From Acidobacteriota bacterium (lineage in GTDB: Bacteria; Acidobacteriota; Terriglobia; 2-12-FULL-54-10), in NCBI GenBank assembly GCA_016191085.1, contig JACPPJ010000021.1, positions 1 through 64,000 of the forward strand: DNA of 64,000 nucleotides, read 5' to 3'. The notes beneath the pieces are model-generated. The model saw only the letters and a program-made list of their open reading frames with translations. It was not told where the DNA came from and made no database searches. Below are positions 19,181-27,633 of this stretch, piece by piece. A program made the translations under genes and the position numbers. Position 1 is the first letter of the stretch; each line of letters starts with the position of its first letter.

Positions 19181-21286
19181 ATGGCCGTCCGTCAAGATGT
19201 CGTGCCTGGAGCCGAGACCACTGAGGCGCAGATTGCTGTCCATTGGAAAGAAGAAGAGTATGTGTATCCGCCCGCAAAGTTCATTGGGCAAGCAAATCTA
19301 TCCGACCCTGCCATCGCGGAACGGTTTCAAGAGAAGAATTTCCCGGAATGCTTCCGCGAATATGCCGACATGCTGACGTGGGACAAATACTGGCACACCA
19401 CTCTGGATGCCAGCAACCCGCCTTTCTGGAAATGGTTTGTGGGCGGCAAGCTCAATGCTTGCTACAACTGTGTGGACCGGCACTTGCCGAAATACAAGAA
19501 CAAGGCGGCACTGATATTTGTTCCAGAGCCGGAAGATGAGCCGGTTGCGTTCATTACTTATCAGGAGCTCTATACCAGGGTCAACGAAGTGGCGGCCGTC
19601 CTGCGCGACTTCTGCGGGCTCAAGACCGGCGATCGCGTCACCATTCACATGCCCATGATTCCGGAGCTGCCGATCACCATGCTGGCTTGCGCGCGGCTGG
19701 GCATCATCCACTCGGTAGTGTTCGGAGGTTTCAGTGGCGAAGCCGCCGGGCTTCGGGCCGCCGACTCCGGCAGCCGTGTGATGATCTATGCCGACGGCTA
19801 CTACCGAAATGGGAAGATTGCGGATCACAAGGCGAGCGCGGATATCGCTGTTGAGCATGCTGAGAAGGAAGGGCAGAAAATTGATAAAGTCCTGGTTTGG
19901 CGCCGCCATCGCGGGCAGTATCTTTCGGCCAAGCCGATGGTCGAAGGCCGCGATTATTTCATGGATGACATATTGAAAGATTTCCGGCTTCGCAAGGTGG
20001 ACCCGGTTTCGATGGACGCAGAAGCTCCGCTCTTCCTGATGTACACCAGTGGGACGACTGGTAAGCCGAAAGGCTGCCAGCATCGCACCGGCGGCTACCT
20101 GGCTTATGTCACCGGAACCGCCAAGTATTATCAAGACATTCATCCTGAAGACGTTTACTGGTGCATGGCGGATATCGGTTGGATCACCGGTCACTCTTAC
20201 ATCGTGTATGGCCCCCTGGCTCTGGCCGGCAGCAGCGTCATATTTGAAGGTGTCCCTACTTATCCGGACGCGGGACGGCCTTGGCGGATCGCGGAGCAAC
20301 TTGCAGTCAATATCTTCCATACTTCTCCGACTGCCATTCGCATGCTGAGGAAGACCGGCCCGGATGAGCCTAAGAAGTACAACTACCACTTCAAGCACAT
20401 GACCACCGTCGGCGAGCCGATCGAGCCCGAGTCCTGGCGGTGGTATCACGAGGTGGTGGGCAAACGCGAGGCGGCCATTGTGGATACTTGGTGGCAGACC
20501 GAGAATGGCGGCTTCCTCTGCAGTACCAAACCCGCCCTCGATCCCATGAAGCCCGGGAGCGCTGGACCGCCGGTTCTCGGTATTTTCCCGATCATCTATG
20601 ACGAGCAGGGCAAAGAAGTGCAGGCGGGTTCCGGCCGCGCCGGCAATATCTGCATTCGCAACCCCTGGCCGGGAATCATGCAGACTGTCTGGAAGGACGA
20701 TGAGCGCTTTGTGAAACAGTATTATACGAAGTACTGCAAGAACCGCGAGAGCAAGGACTGGCACGACTGGCCCTATTTTGCCTCGGACGGCGCGGTCCTC
20801 GCTCCCGACGGATACTATCGCATTCTAGGGAGAGTAGATGACGTCATCAACGTTGCTGGACATCGTCTCGGTACGAAAGAAATCGAGTCCGCTTGTCTGA
20901 CCGTTCCAGGAGTGGCAGAAGCGGCGGTGGTTCCTGTCGTTGACGAGATCAAAGGACGAATGCCTGTCGTGTATATCGCGCTCCGGCCGGGCGTGTCCGA
21001 TGGTAAGCGCGTCGAGCAAGAGATCGTTACCACTTTGGAAACTATGATCGGAAAGATCGCCCGGCCTAAGGCCGTTCATATAGTAACGGACCTGCCCAAA
21101 ACGCGATCGGGCAAGATCATGCGCCGCGTACTCGCCGCGATCACGAATAGCATGGACACCGGCGACGTCACCACGCTGGCCAACCCCGACGTGGTGGACC
21201 AGATTTGGCAGGAAGTACAAGGAACAGGCCCTGTGGTGAAGAAGGAAGGCCCGGAGGACCTGAAACGATTCGGCGAAGTGGAGTAG
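19181..21286 (+). CDS. acs: Acetyl-CoA synthetase
   Basis: MYTSGTTGKPKGCQHRTGGYL, WWQTENGGF, LPKTRSGKIMRRVL. Confidence 0.96.
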   Translation: MAVRQDVVPGAETTEAQIAVHWKEEEYVYPPAKFIGQANLSDPAIAERFQEKNFPECFREYADMLTWDKYWHTTLDASNPPFWKWFVGGKLNACYNCVDRHLPKYKNKAALIFVPEPEDEPVAFITYQELYTRVNEVAAVLRDFCGLKTGDRVTIHMPMIPELPITMLACARLGIIHSVVFGGFSGEAAGLRAADSGSRVMIYADGYYRNGKIADHKASADIAVEHAEKEGQKIDKVLVWRRHRGQYLSAKPMVEGRDYFMDDILKDFRLRKVDPVSMDAEAPLFLMYTSGTTGKPKGCQHRTGGYLAYVTGTAKYYQDIHPEDVYWCMADIGWITGHSYIVYGPLALAGSSVIFEGVPTYPDAGRPWRIAEQLAVNIFHTSPTAIRMLRKTGPDEPKKYNYHFKHMTTVGEPIEPESWRWYHEVVGKREAAIVDTWWQTENGGFLCSTKPALDPMKPGSAGPPVLGIFPIIYDEQGKEVQAGSGRAGNICIRNPWPGIMQTVWKDDERFVKQYYTKYCKNRESKDWHDWPYFASDGAVLAPDGYYRILGRVDDVINVAGHRLGTKEIESACLTVPGVAEAAVVPVVDEIKGRMPVVYIALRPGVSDGKRVEQEIVTTLETMIGKIARPKAVHIVTDLPKTRSGKIMRRVLAAITNSMDTGDVTTLANPDVVDQIWQEVQGTGPVVKKEGPEDLKRFGEVE
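21153..21283 (+). repeat. acs 3'-end direct repeat, copy A
   Basis: 131 nt, 119 identical to 22676-22806 by manual alignment, no gaps. Confidence 0.9.
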
Positions 21287-21302
21287 TAAGGGCGGAGATT
21301 AG

Positions 21303-21593
21303 TTGCGCGTGAGAATCGAAGGCATAATTTGGTTAAGAGAAATTGTCGACAAACTTGCCTTCAAACACCACGTACAACCTGCTGAAGTCGAAGAAGTCAT
21401 TAGGAACAACCCCAAGTTCCGGTTCGTGCAAAAAGGAAGGCGCAAGGGCGAAGACGTTTATATGGCTTTGGGACAGACTGACGCGGGTAGATATTTGGCA
21501 GTCTTGTTCATTAGGAAGCGAGCCAAAGAGATTTTGATTCTGAGTGCAAGAGATATGGCTAGCAAAGAGAGAAGACTTTATGCCAAGAAATAA
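21303..21593 (+). CDS. brnT: BrnT-family toxin-like protein
   Basis: RYLAVLFIRKRAKEILILSARDMASKERRLY, typical BrnT C-terminus; followed by antitoxin-like ORF. Confidence 0.7.
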   Translation: MRVRIEGIIWLREIVDKLAFKHHVQPAEVEEVIRNNPKFRFVQKGRRKGEDVYMALGQTDAGRYLAVLFIRKRAKEILILSARDMASKERRLYAKK

Positions 21594-21843
21594 ACCCAAA
21601 ACGCTGCCTTCGTTCGATTCCTTCGACGACCTTGTGACGTTCTTCGAGAGACATGACATGGGTGAGTATTCGGATCAAATGCCAGAAGTTCGCTTCACGG
21701 TAAATCTCAAAAGACGCAAGCATCTCGTCGCCATCGATGAAGACATCAGCACTCAACTGACTCGAATCGCAAAATCGAAAAAAGTCTCGGCTGAAGCACT
21801 GATTAACTCCTGGCTAAAGGAAAAGATTCAGAAAGTCAGTTAA
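21580..21843 (+). CDS. BrnA/CopG-type antitoxin-like protein
   Basis: Small ORF overlapping brnT with C-terminal RHH-like HLVAIDEDISTQLTRIAKSKKVSAEALINSWLKEKI. Confidence 0.65.
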   Translation: MPRNKPKTLPSFDSFDDLVTFFERHDMGEYSDQMPEVRFTVNLKRRKHLVAIDEDISTQLTRIAKSKKVSAEALINSWLKEKIQKVS

Positions 21844-22493
21844 GGCAGCCGCGGGTCACTCGCGTCGGCACACTCGGGGATATCACGGGCCTCCGGCATT
21901 TGGGCCGCATCCTCACACGCGGCCTTCCGGACATCGGGATCCATAGCGGAGGTGTAAAGACGCATGGTCATTCGACGACGTTCGGGCGTATCTCGCCAGC
22001 CGTCGAACTGCAACCAATCTGGCCAGTTATGGTCGCGACGGTGTTGAATCAAGTACTCCGCCCTTGACGTACAACTTTCCAGCCAATCCGAAAGAATCTT
22101 GGCCTTGATTCCTTCCGAATCCGCTTCCATCGCGAGACGGTATGCCTCGCATCGCCCGGGAAATTCGCGAGCAGCCGCACTGCATGCGGCGAACCTCCCA
22201 AACCGGTTATCGAAATTATGGCAGTATGAATCTAACCTGCTAGCCATGAAGAATGGGCTAGTTAGCCCCATCAGGTCCATCATGTCACGCGGCCAATAGT
22301 TCTCCTCAAGTGTAGAAGATTTACGGAGCTCTGCCCGTAGCTGAGCATCGGCGATTCGCTCGAAGATGTCTGACACGCTACTAGAGTTCCCCTCCGAAAT
22401 GAAATCCTCCGCCGAAATGAATCTATTATAGAAGGGAGAACGGAGTTCCAAAATCATAGTGCGGATAGTCGCCAACTGTATGCAAGTAACCAT
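21840..22493 (-). CDS. Hypothetical protein (217 aa)
   Basis: Intact ORF in a lower-GC segment; no recognised domain; stop overlaps the antitoxin stop through TTAA. Confidence 0.6.
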   Translation of the reverse strand: MVTCIQLATIRTMILELRSPFYNRFISAEDFISEGNSSSVSDIFERIADAQLRAELRKSSTLEENYWPRDMMDLMGLTSPFFMASRLDSYCHNFDNRFGRFAACSAAAREFPGRCEAYRLAMEADSEGIKAKILSDWLESCTSRAEYLIQHRRDHNWPDWLQFDGWRDTPERRRMTMRLYTSAMDPDVRKAACEDAAQMPEARDIPECADASDPRLP

Positions 22494-22675
22494 AGTCCTC
22501 TTTTAGAAAGAGGACATGAACGGACCGTGAGGACACGTTAAGCAGCCTTGGCCCGCCGTGCTTACCCGATGCCCACAGCCAGGAATAAAACTCAATGGTA
22601 TTGTGCTCGCTTCCTCGGATAGTGAACAGAACTGTCGCAAAGATTTGGGCCAAGTGAAGCGGAATCGTAGGGGAC

Positions 22676-22812
22676 TGGACACCGGCGACGTCACCACTCT
22701 CGCCAACCCCGATGTGGTGGACCAAATCTGGCAGGAGGTCCAAGGAACAGGTCCGGTGGTGAAGAAGGAAGGTCCGGAGGATCTGAAACGATTCGGCGAA
22801 GTCGAGGGTTAA
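22676..22812 (+). pseudogene. Detached acs 3' end (copy B)
   Basis: Encodes DTGDVTTLANPDVVDQIWQEVQGTGPVVKKEGPEDLKRFGEVEG, same protein as the acs C-terminus; no acs upstream sequence attached. Confidence 0.9.
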
Positions 22813-23474
22813 AGCTTAACCAACAACTTCAACCGGGCTCCTCTATCATCCCAGGTAAGAAATAATTTCTCCAGCGGCTCAGAATAGCTACCGACGTTGC
22901 GTGGCCCAGAGGTAACCTGGAATGTTGCCCAATAGGTATTGACGTGGCAGAGAATTGCAGAGTGTTCCCCCTGCCATCGCAAATGGCCGCGTATGCTTCT
23001 CTCTTGGTAGCTGACCGAGCCCGAGTCACCCTCAACGGTAACTTCTTTTCGAAGCCATTTCGCGAGTTCCCGGACCTTACCTAGTCGGAATTCGATTAAC
23101 CGTTGGAACACATCATCACTCGCTGGCAGCGTGTCCGACCCGCGTCGCACCCAAGCGATACCACCGAAATGCGGCGTTGCGCCATCGTATTCAATTTCGA
23201 CGCGAACACATGGTTTGCCTTCCTTCTCATAAATTCGGGAACGCCAAGCAATCGGCGGATAAATCTTTTCACATTGCTTCCGTACAGTTCTTTGAATTTC
23301 ATCTGGATTCTGCACGCCTTGGGCGGTTCCATCGTCTTTTTCACCTATCAAAATAACCGCAGTGTGGTCTGGACGAACTGAATTTGCGAAGGCCACCAAC
23401 GTTTTTAGCAAGTCTTTCAAATCCGATCCCACCTTTCGCTCAAGTAGGCCATCTTCCCAGGGGAGTTCTTCCAT
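22809..23474 (-). CDS. AlbA_2/Schlafen-type putative DNA-binding protein
   Basis: LPWEDGLLERKVGSDLKDLLKTLVAFANSVRPDHTAVILIGEKDDGTAQGVQNPDEIQ; start MEELPWE. Confidence 0.75.
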   Translation of the reverse strand: MEELPWEDGLLERKVGSDLKDLLKTLVAFANSVRPDHTAVILIGEKDDGTAQGVQNPDEIQRTVRKQCEKIYPPIAWRSRIYEKEGKPCVRVEIEYDGATPHFGGIAWVRRGSDTLPASDDVFQRLIEFRLGKVRELAKWLRKEVTVEGDSGSVSYQERSIRGHLRWQGEHSAILCHVNTYWATFQVTSGPRNVGSYSEPLEKLFLTWDDRGARLKLLVKL

Positions 23475-23723
23475 ATCATCGTTCTCCTTCGCAGCGGGTA
23501 AGCACAATTGACGCGCGCAGCATATCACAACTCGCTCGCACGAAGTGATATGTGTCCATGAGAACAAGGGCCACACGCAACGTTTTCTTTTCGCGCCTTT
23601 ATTGCCAAACTGTTTGCACCAGTTTCGAGTCCTGGAGGTTGCGGTCGCGGGTGATTAATCGAGCGCCGGTGACTCGGCACACGCCCCGCACTCCAAGACG
23701 CGTATTCGTCGGCCTACCCGGCT

Positions 23724-24101
23724 CTATCGGCAGACTTTCCCATTGGCTGGGCGGTAGCCGCTCGCTTGCGCGTCTTTCTGACTCATGTACTTGCCCGATT
23801 TCGTGTTGCCGTACCACCTTGTGCCGGGACAGTGATAGATCCCCGAATTCGTATTGACCCAGACCTTCACATCTGGATTTCCCGCAGTCTGTTGGGCTGC
23901 CGCCGAAACCGGGTGAGGCGTGAGAACCCCAGGAGAGGTTAACAGTGCCAGCACCACGAAAAAGGCGGCAAAGAATCCACGCACGTTCACTCTCCATCCA
24001 ACCAAGTGAAACTGACCGGAGCGAGGGTACGCGAATGGGGTTGTGGTGTCAACGAGAATCGTTGAAAACAGTTCTTGGATTCGGTTGTTCCCTGCCGCCA
24101 A
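23724..24101 (-). CDS. Small secreted protein with C-terminal YHCPGTRWYG...GKYMSQKDAQASGYRPANGKVC module
   Basis: Signal-peptide-like FFAAFFVVLALLTSPG; conserved-looking Cys-containing C-terminus; start uncertain. Confidence 0.55.
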   Translation of the reverse strand: MAAGNNRIQELFSTILVDTTTPFAYPRSGQFHLVGWRVNVRGFFAAFFVVLALLTSPGVLTPHPVSAAAQQTAGNPDVKVWVNTNSGIYHCPGTRWYGNTKSGKYMSQKDAQASGYRPANGKVCR

Positions 24102-24181
24102 ATGTCGTCCCTGGAAAGGCGCTAAAATAGGGGAGTGTTGCGCTGCGCATTGGTGTTGTAATTGCAGAAAACCGAAACTTC

Positions 24182-24787
24182 TTGGGGAATCCGGTGTTTA
24201 GAGACAATATGGAGGCTGTGGTTACAGGCTCCGATGCCGAGTTGATGCTCCGCGTCAAGGAGGGGGATGAAGGCTCGTTCACTTCCCTGCTGTCGAAACA
24301 TCGCGACCCGGTTATCAATTACCTGTATCGCATGGTGCAGAACGCAGCGGTTGCCGAGGAGCTCGCGCAGGATGTCTTTTTGCGCGTCTATCGTGCGCGG
24401 CAAACTTACGAGCCGACGGCCAAGTTCACGACCTGGCTCTACCGCATCGCGACGCACGTGGCCTTGAATGCCTTACGCGACGGACGTCACGCCCGGCGAG
24501 ATCAGCCGCTGGACGACCCGCTCGGCGAGAGGCCCCGCGAGTGGCGCGATCCGCAGCCGAACGTTGAGGATCACATGGTCGCCGATGCCCAAGGCTGGGA
24601 GATCCGGCGCGCCGTCCAGTCGCTTCCGGAAAAGCAACGCGCCGCGGTGATTCTGCACAAATTTCACGACCTGGACTACAAAGAGATCGCGCAGACGTTG
24701 AGCTGCTCGGAGTCGGCCGTGAAGTCTCTCTTATTTCGCGCTTATGAAACCTTGCGCCTGCGGTTGGCGCATTTGGCCCGGAGGTAA
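24182..24787 (+). CDS. ECF RNA polymerase sigma factor
   Basis: Sigma70 r2 AEELAQDVFLRVYRARQTYEPTAKFTTWLYRIATHVALN; r4 LDYKEIAQTLSCSESAVKSLLFRAYETLR. Confidence 0.93.
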   Translation: MGNPVFRDNMEAVVTGSDAELMLRVKEGDEGSFTSLLSKHRDPVINYLYRMVQNAAVAEELAQDVFLRVYRARQTYEPTAKFTTWLYRIATHVALNALRDGRHARRDQPLDDPLGERPREWRDPQPNVEDHMVADAQGWEIRRAVQSLPEKQRAAVILHKFHDLDYKEIAQTLSCSESAVKSLLFRAYETLRLRLAHLARR

Positions 24788-24791
24788 AACA

Positions 24792-25313
24792 ATGGCAGGC
24801 AGCATGAATTGCGAGCAAATCGAGAGCCGCCTGATGGACTACATGGAAGGAGCCCTGCGAGAGCAGGATCACCAGACCGTCCAGGCGCATCTGCATAGCT
24901 GCTCGAGTTGCGCTCAACGAGTCGAAGGTTTCATGGACGTATTTAATGTGCTTGATTCATGGAAGGGCATCGAGCCATCGCCGAGTTTCAACGCCGGGCT
25001 TCGCCAGCGAATTGAACAGGAATCCGCCTCAGCGGGATGGTGGGGGACCGTCTTCGCGCGATTGATTCCTCTGCCTGCTGGGAACCCGGTGTTTGCACTG
25101 GCGTTGTTGTTGATTGTCTCGGTCGCCGCTGTGGTGGTGCGCTACTCGCCGGCTCCTCCGGCTACGACGCTTGCGCGCCAGCAGCCTACGCTGGTAGCAA
25201 ATGCGGCAGGAGTAGATGACATTGCTCTGTATCGAAACCTGCCGGTCTTGGAAGATCTGGACGTCTTGAGAAACTTTGAAGTGTTGCAGGATTTAAGCGA
25301 CGCTAACAATTAG
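24792..25313 (+). CDS. Anti-sigma factor with putative zinc-finger
   Basis: MNCEQIESRLMDYMEGALREQDHQTVQAHLHSCSSC zf-HC2 motif, one TM, directly after the ECF sigma gene. Confidence 0.85.
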   Translation: MAGSMNCEQIESRLMDYMEGALREQDHQTVQAHLHSCSSCAQRVEGFMDVFNVLDSWKGIEPSPSFNAGLRQRIEQESASAGWWGTVFARLIPLPAGNPVFALALLLIVSVAAVVVRYSPAPPATTLARQQPTLVANAAGVDDIALYRNLPVLEDLDVLRNFEVLQDLSDANN

Positions 25314-25317
25314 TAAA

Positions 25318-26184
25318 ATGAAGCGCTTTGTCTGGTTGTCCATTTTGAGCGTTCTGATACCGGCAGCATTAGCCGCCGCGGAAAGACCGCCTGTCGTGTG
25401 TGAAGACGCAATGCCGTCTACGGCACGACTGAAGTCGTGCCCTTACGAGACACTTACACACTTCGATACCGACGACGAGATCAGCAGTGCCGTGTTTTCG
25501 GAAGATTCCCTCGTTCCTGTTCTCTTTCAGCGTGATCGCGACCGGCGTCGTGGTCCCGGGCTCGGGCCGCGTCCTGGAATGCGCCGGATGCCGCCGCCCG
25601 GCTTCCCACGGCGCGACCGCGGTCCCCGCGACGCTCCTCCCAGTGATGCAGGGCCTCGTGGTTCCAGACCGCCGCTGCCGCCTCCGCTAATGGATAAGCT
25701 CAAAGACTTGCCGCCGGAGGAGCAGGAGAACGTCATCCGGAATAACGAGCGATTCCAGCAGCTACCGAAAGAACAACAGGATCGCATCTTGCGTCGCTGG
25801 CACAGATTCCAGGCCCTGCCTCCCGAGCAGAAGGAAATGATCAGGAAGCGGCGGGAGGCGTTCGAGCGGCTTACGCCGGAGCAGCGGCAGAAGGTCCGCG
25901 AGTTGTTCCCACGCTGGCGCGATTTGCCGGATGAGCGGCGCCGAGCGTTACAGGATGAGTTTCGCAAGATGCGGGAGATGTCTCCCGAAGAACGGGACGA
26001 GTACCTCAGCAGCAAAGATGTCGAGAACCGCTTTAGCTCCGAAGAGCGCGAGTTGCTGAAAGACCTGAACAGCCTCGGCCCGCCTCCTCCACTAGCAGGT
26101 CGAGGAAGGCGGTTCGGCCCACCTCCTGGCCCTGCTCCCTTCGGTTCTCCCGCAGACCCAGAGCAGGCACAACCCAAACCGTAA
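25318..26184 (+). CDS. DUF3106-type protein (ECF-locus secreted protein)
   Basis: Signal peptide; repeated LPPEEQENVIRNNERFQQLPKEQQDRILRRW... motifs. Confidence 0.85.
   Translation: MKRFVWLSILSVLIPAALAAAERPPVVCEDAMPSTARLKSCPYETLTHFDTDDEISSAVFSEDSLVPVLFQRDRDRRRGPGLGPRPGMRRMPPPGFPRRDRGPRDAPPSDAGPRGSRPPLPPPLMDKLKDLPPEEQENVIRNNERFQQLPKEQQDRILRRWHRFQALPPEQKEMIRKRREAFERLTPEQRQKVRELFPRWRDLPDERRRALQDEFRKMREMSPEERDEYLSSKDVENRFSSEERELLKDLNSLGPPPPLAGRGRRFGPPPGPAPFGSPADPEQAQPKP
25422..25447. repeat. REP-like half element (family 1) inside the DUF3106 CDS
   Basis: GGCACGACTGAAGTCGTGCCCTTACG; same palindrome as 49218-49237 and near-identical to 59621-59640. Confidence 0.8.
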
Positions 26185-26364
26185 TCGAATTTTAGCGGCG
26201 TGGTGGCGACGCGGCTCCCGCCCCGTCCTAAAGAGAGCGGCCTGGAGGCGCGTCTCTACTCCGCGTGCGCTGACGTCGCCCTGCGCTGATATAATATTCA
26301 GGATCGCCTGTAGCTCTAACTTCCGAATCAGACTGGTTGCTGCAACTGCGTATTGGAGGTGTGT

Positions 26365-27630
26365 ATGAACTTTCCCGTCAGCGATATGCACACGATGGAT
26401 ATTGAGGAGTCCGATACTACTAAGATTCTCGCCAATGCGGCCAAGCAGCGGGACGAGAGAAAGTTCAACGATTTTCTGATCATTGATGCAGACTGTCATC
26501 ATTACGAAACTGAATCGCTGAAAGAGATCATCGACTTCATCGAAGATCCCGTTCTGAAGCAGAAGGCGAAGCTGGAGACCGGCACGGGAAGCGGTGTGGT
26601 TACGTCTCTTCTGCCGCCGCGTGTTGGAGAGCAAAACCTGTCGGGGCGCATCACGCGCTACTCGCTTCGGAAGGCAGAGAAGACCGAACCCGGCAGCGGG
26701 CGGCGACCTGCCCAGATCGCTCTTCGCGGCATGGACGCCATGGGAGTTGATTACGGAAATCTATTCCCAACGCCCATGTTGTCGCTGGGCCTGCACCCAG
26801 AGGGCGAGGTTGAGAACCAGTTATCGTGGGCTTACAACCGGTGGCTCACCGAAGTACTGCTGCCTCAGGAGCCGCGCATAATCGCGATGCCGTATCTGCC
26901 GTTCAACGATCCCGACGCAGCTTACCGCACCGTGAAGCAGTTTGGCGACTGCAAGGGAGTTGCAGGGTTCCTGGTGACGAGTGTGCGGTACAAGGCGGTT
27001 TACGAGAATCCATACATGAAGACCTATGCGCTGCTGGAGGAGATGGGCAAACCGCTGGCGTTCCACGCCGCGTATAACTGGATGGACCGGATGTTCTCGA
27101 CCACGAACAAGTTTATCGTCGCGCACGCCTTCGGTTTTACTCTGTTCAACGCCATTCCATGCGCCAATTGGATTGTCAATGCGTTGCCGGAGCGTTTTCC
27201 AAAGCTCAAAGTGATCTGGATCGAATCGGGACTGGCCTGGATTCCCTGGCTGATGCAGCGGCTCGACAACTCTTACAAGATGCGCAGCTCCGAGTGCCCC
27301 GGCTTGAAGAGGCTGCCGAGCGAGTACATGCGGGAGATGTATTACACTACGCAGCCCATGGAGCTGCCCGACGACCGCACTCTGATCGAGGCGACGTTCC
27401 GGGCCGTCAACGCCGAAACGCAACTGCTGTGGTCGTCCGACTACCCGCACTGGGACATGGACCTGCCCAGCCGCATCTATGATCTGCCGTTCCTCTCCGA
27501 GCAGGCCAAGCGAAACATCCTTGGCGAGAACGCCCGCAGGGTCTTCAATCTCGACGTCAGTGATCGGTTTCCTAAATACAAAGCTAGCCAGGATACAGCA
27601 ACGGAAACAGCCGCGCTGCCCAGCCGCTGA
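26365..27630 (+). CDS. Amidohydrolase-2 family protein
   Basis: LIIDADCHHYETESL, ALRGMDAMGVDY, ESGLAWIPWLMQRLDN, SSDYPHWDMDLP; SD GGAGG upstream of this Met. Confidence 0.9.
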   Translation: MNFPVSDMHTMDIEESDTTKILANAAKQRDERKFNDFLIIDADCHHYETESLKEIIDFIEDPVLKQKAKLETGTGSGVVTSLLPPRVGEQNLSGRITRYSLRKAEKTEPGSGRRPAQIALRGMDAMGVDYGNLFPTPMLSLGLHPEGEVENQLSWAYNRWLTEVLLPQEPRIIAMPYLPFNDPDAAYRTVKQFGDCKGVAGFLVTSVRYKAVYENPYMKTYALLEEMGKPLAFHAAYNWMDRMFSTTNKFIVAHAFGFTLFNAIPCANWIVNALPERFPKLKVIWIESGLAWIPWLMQRLDNSYKMRSSECPGLKRLPSEYMREMYYTTQPMELPDDRTLIEATFRAVNAETQLLWSSDYPHWDMDLPSRIYDLPFLSEQAKRNILGENARRVFNLDVSDRFPKYKASQDTATETAALPSR

Positions 27631-27633
27631 CAT

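Noticed and set aside
19298-20764. 488-aa minus-strand ORF antisense to acs
   Set aside because: Shadow ORF of a GC-rich, strongly biased coding region; acs motifs are unambiguous on the plus strand and the antisense product has no recognisable motif.
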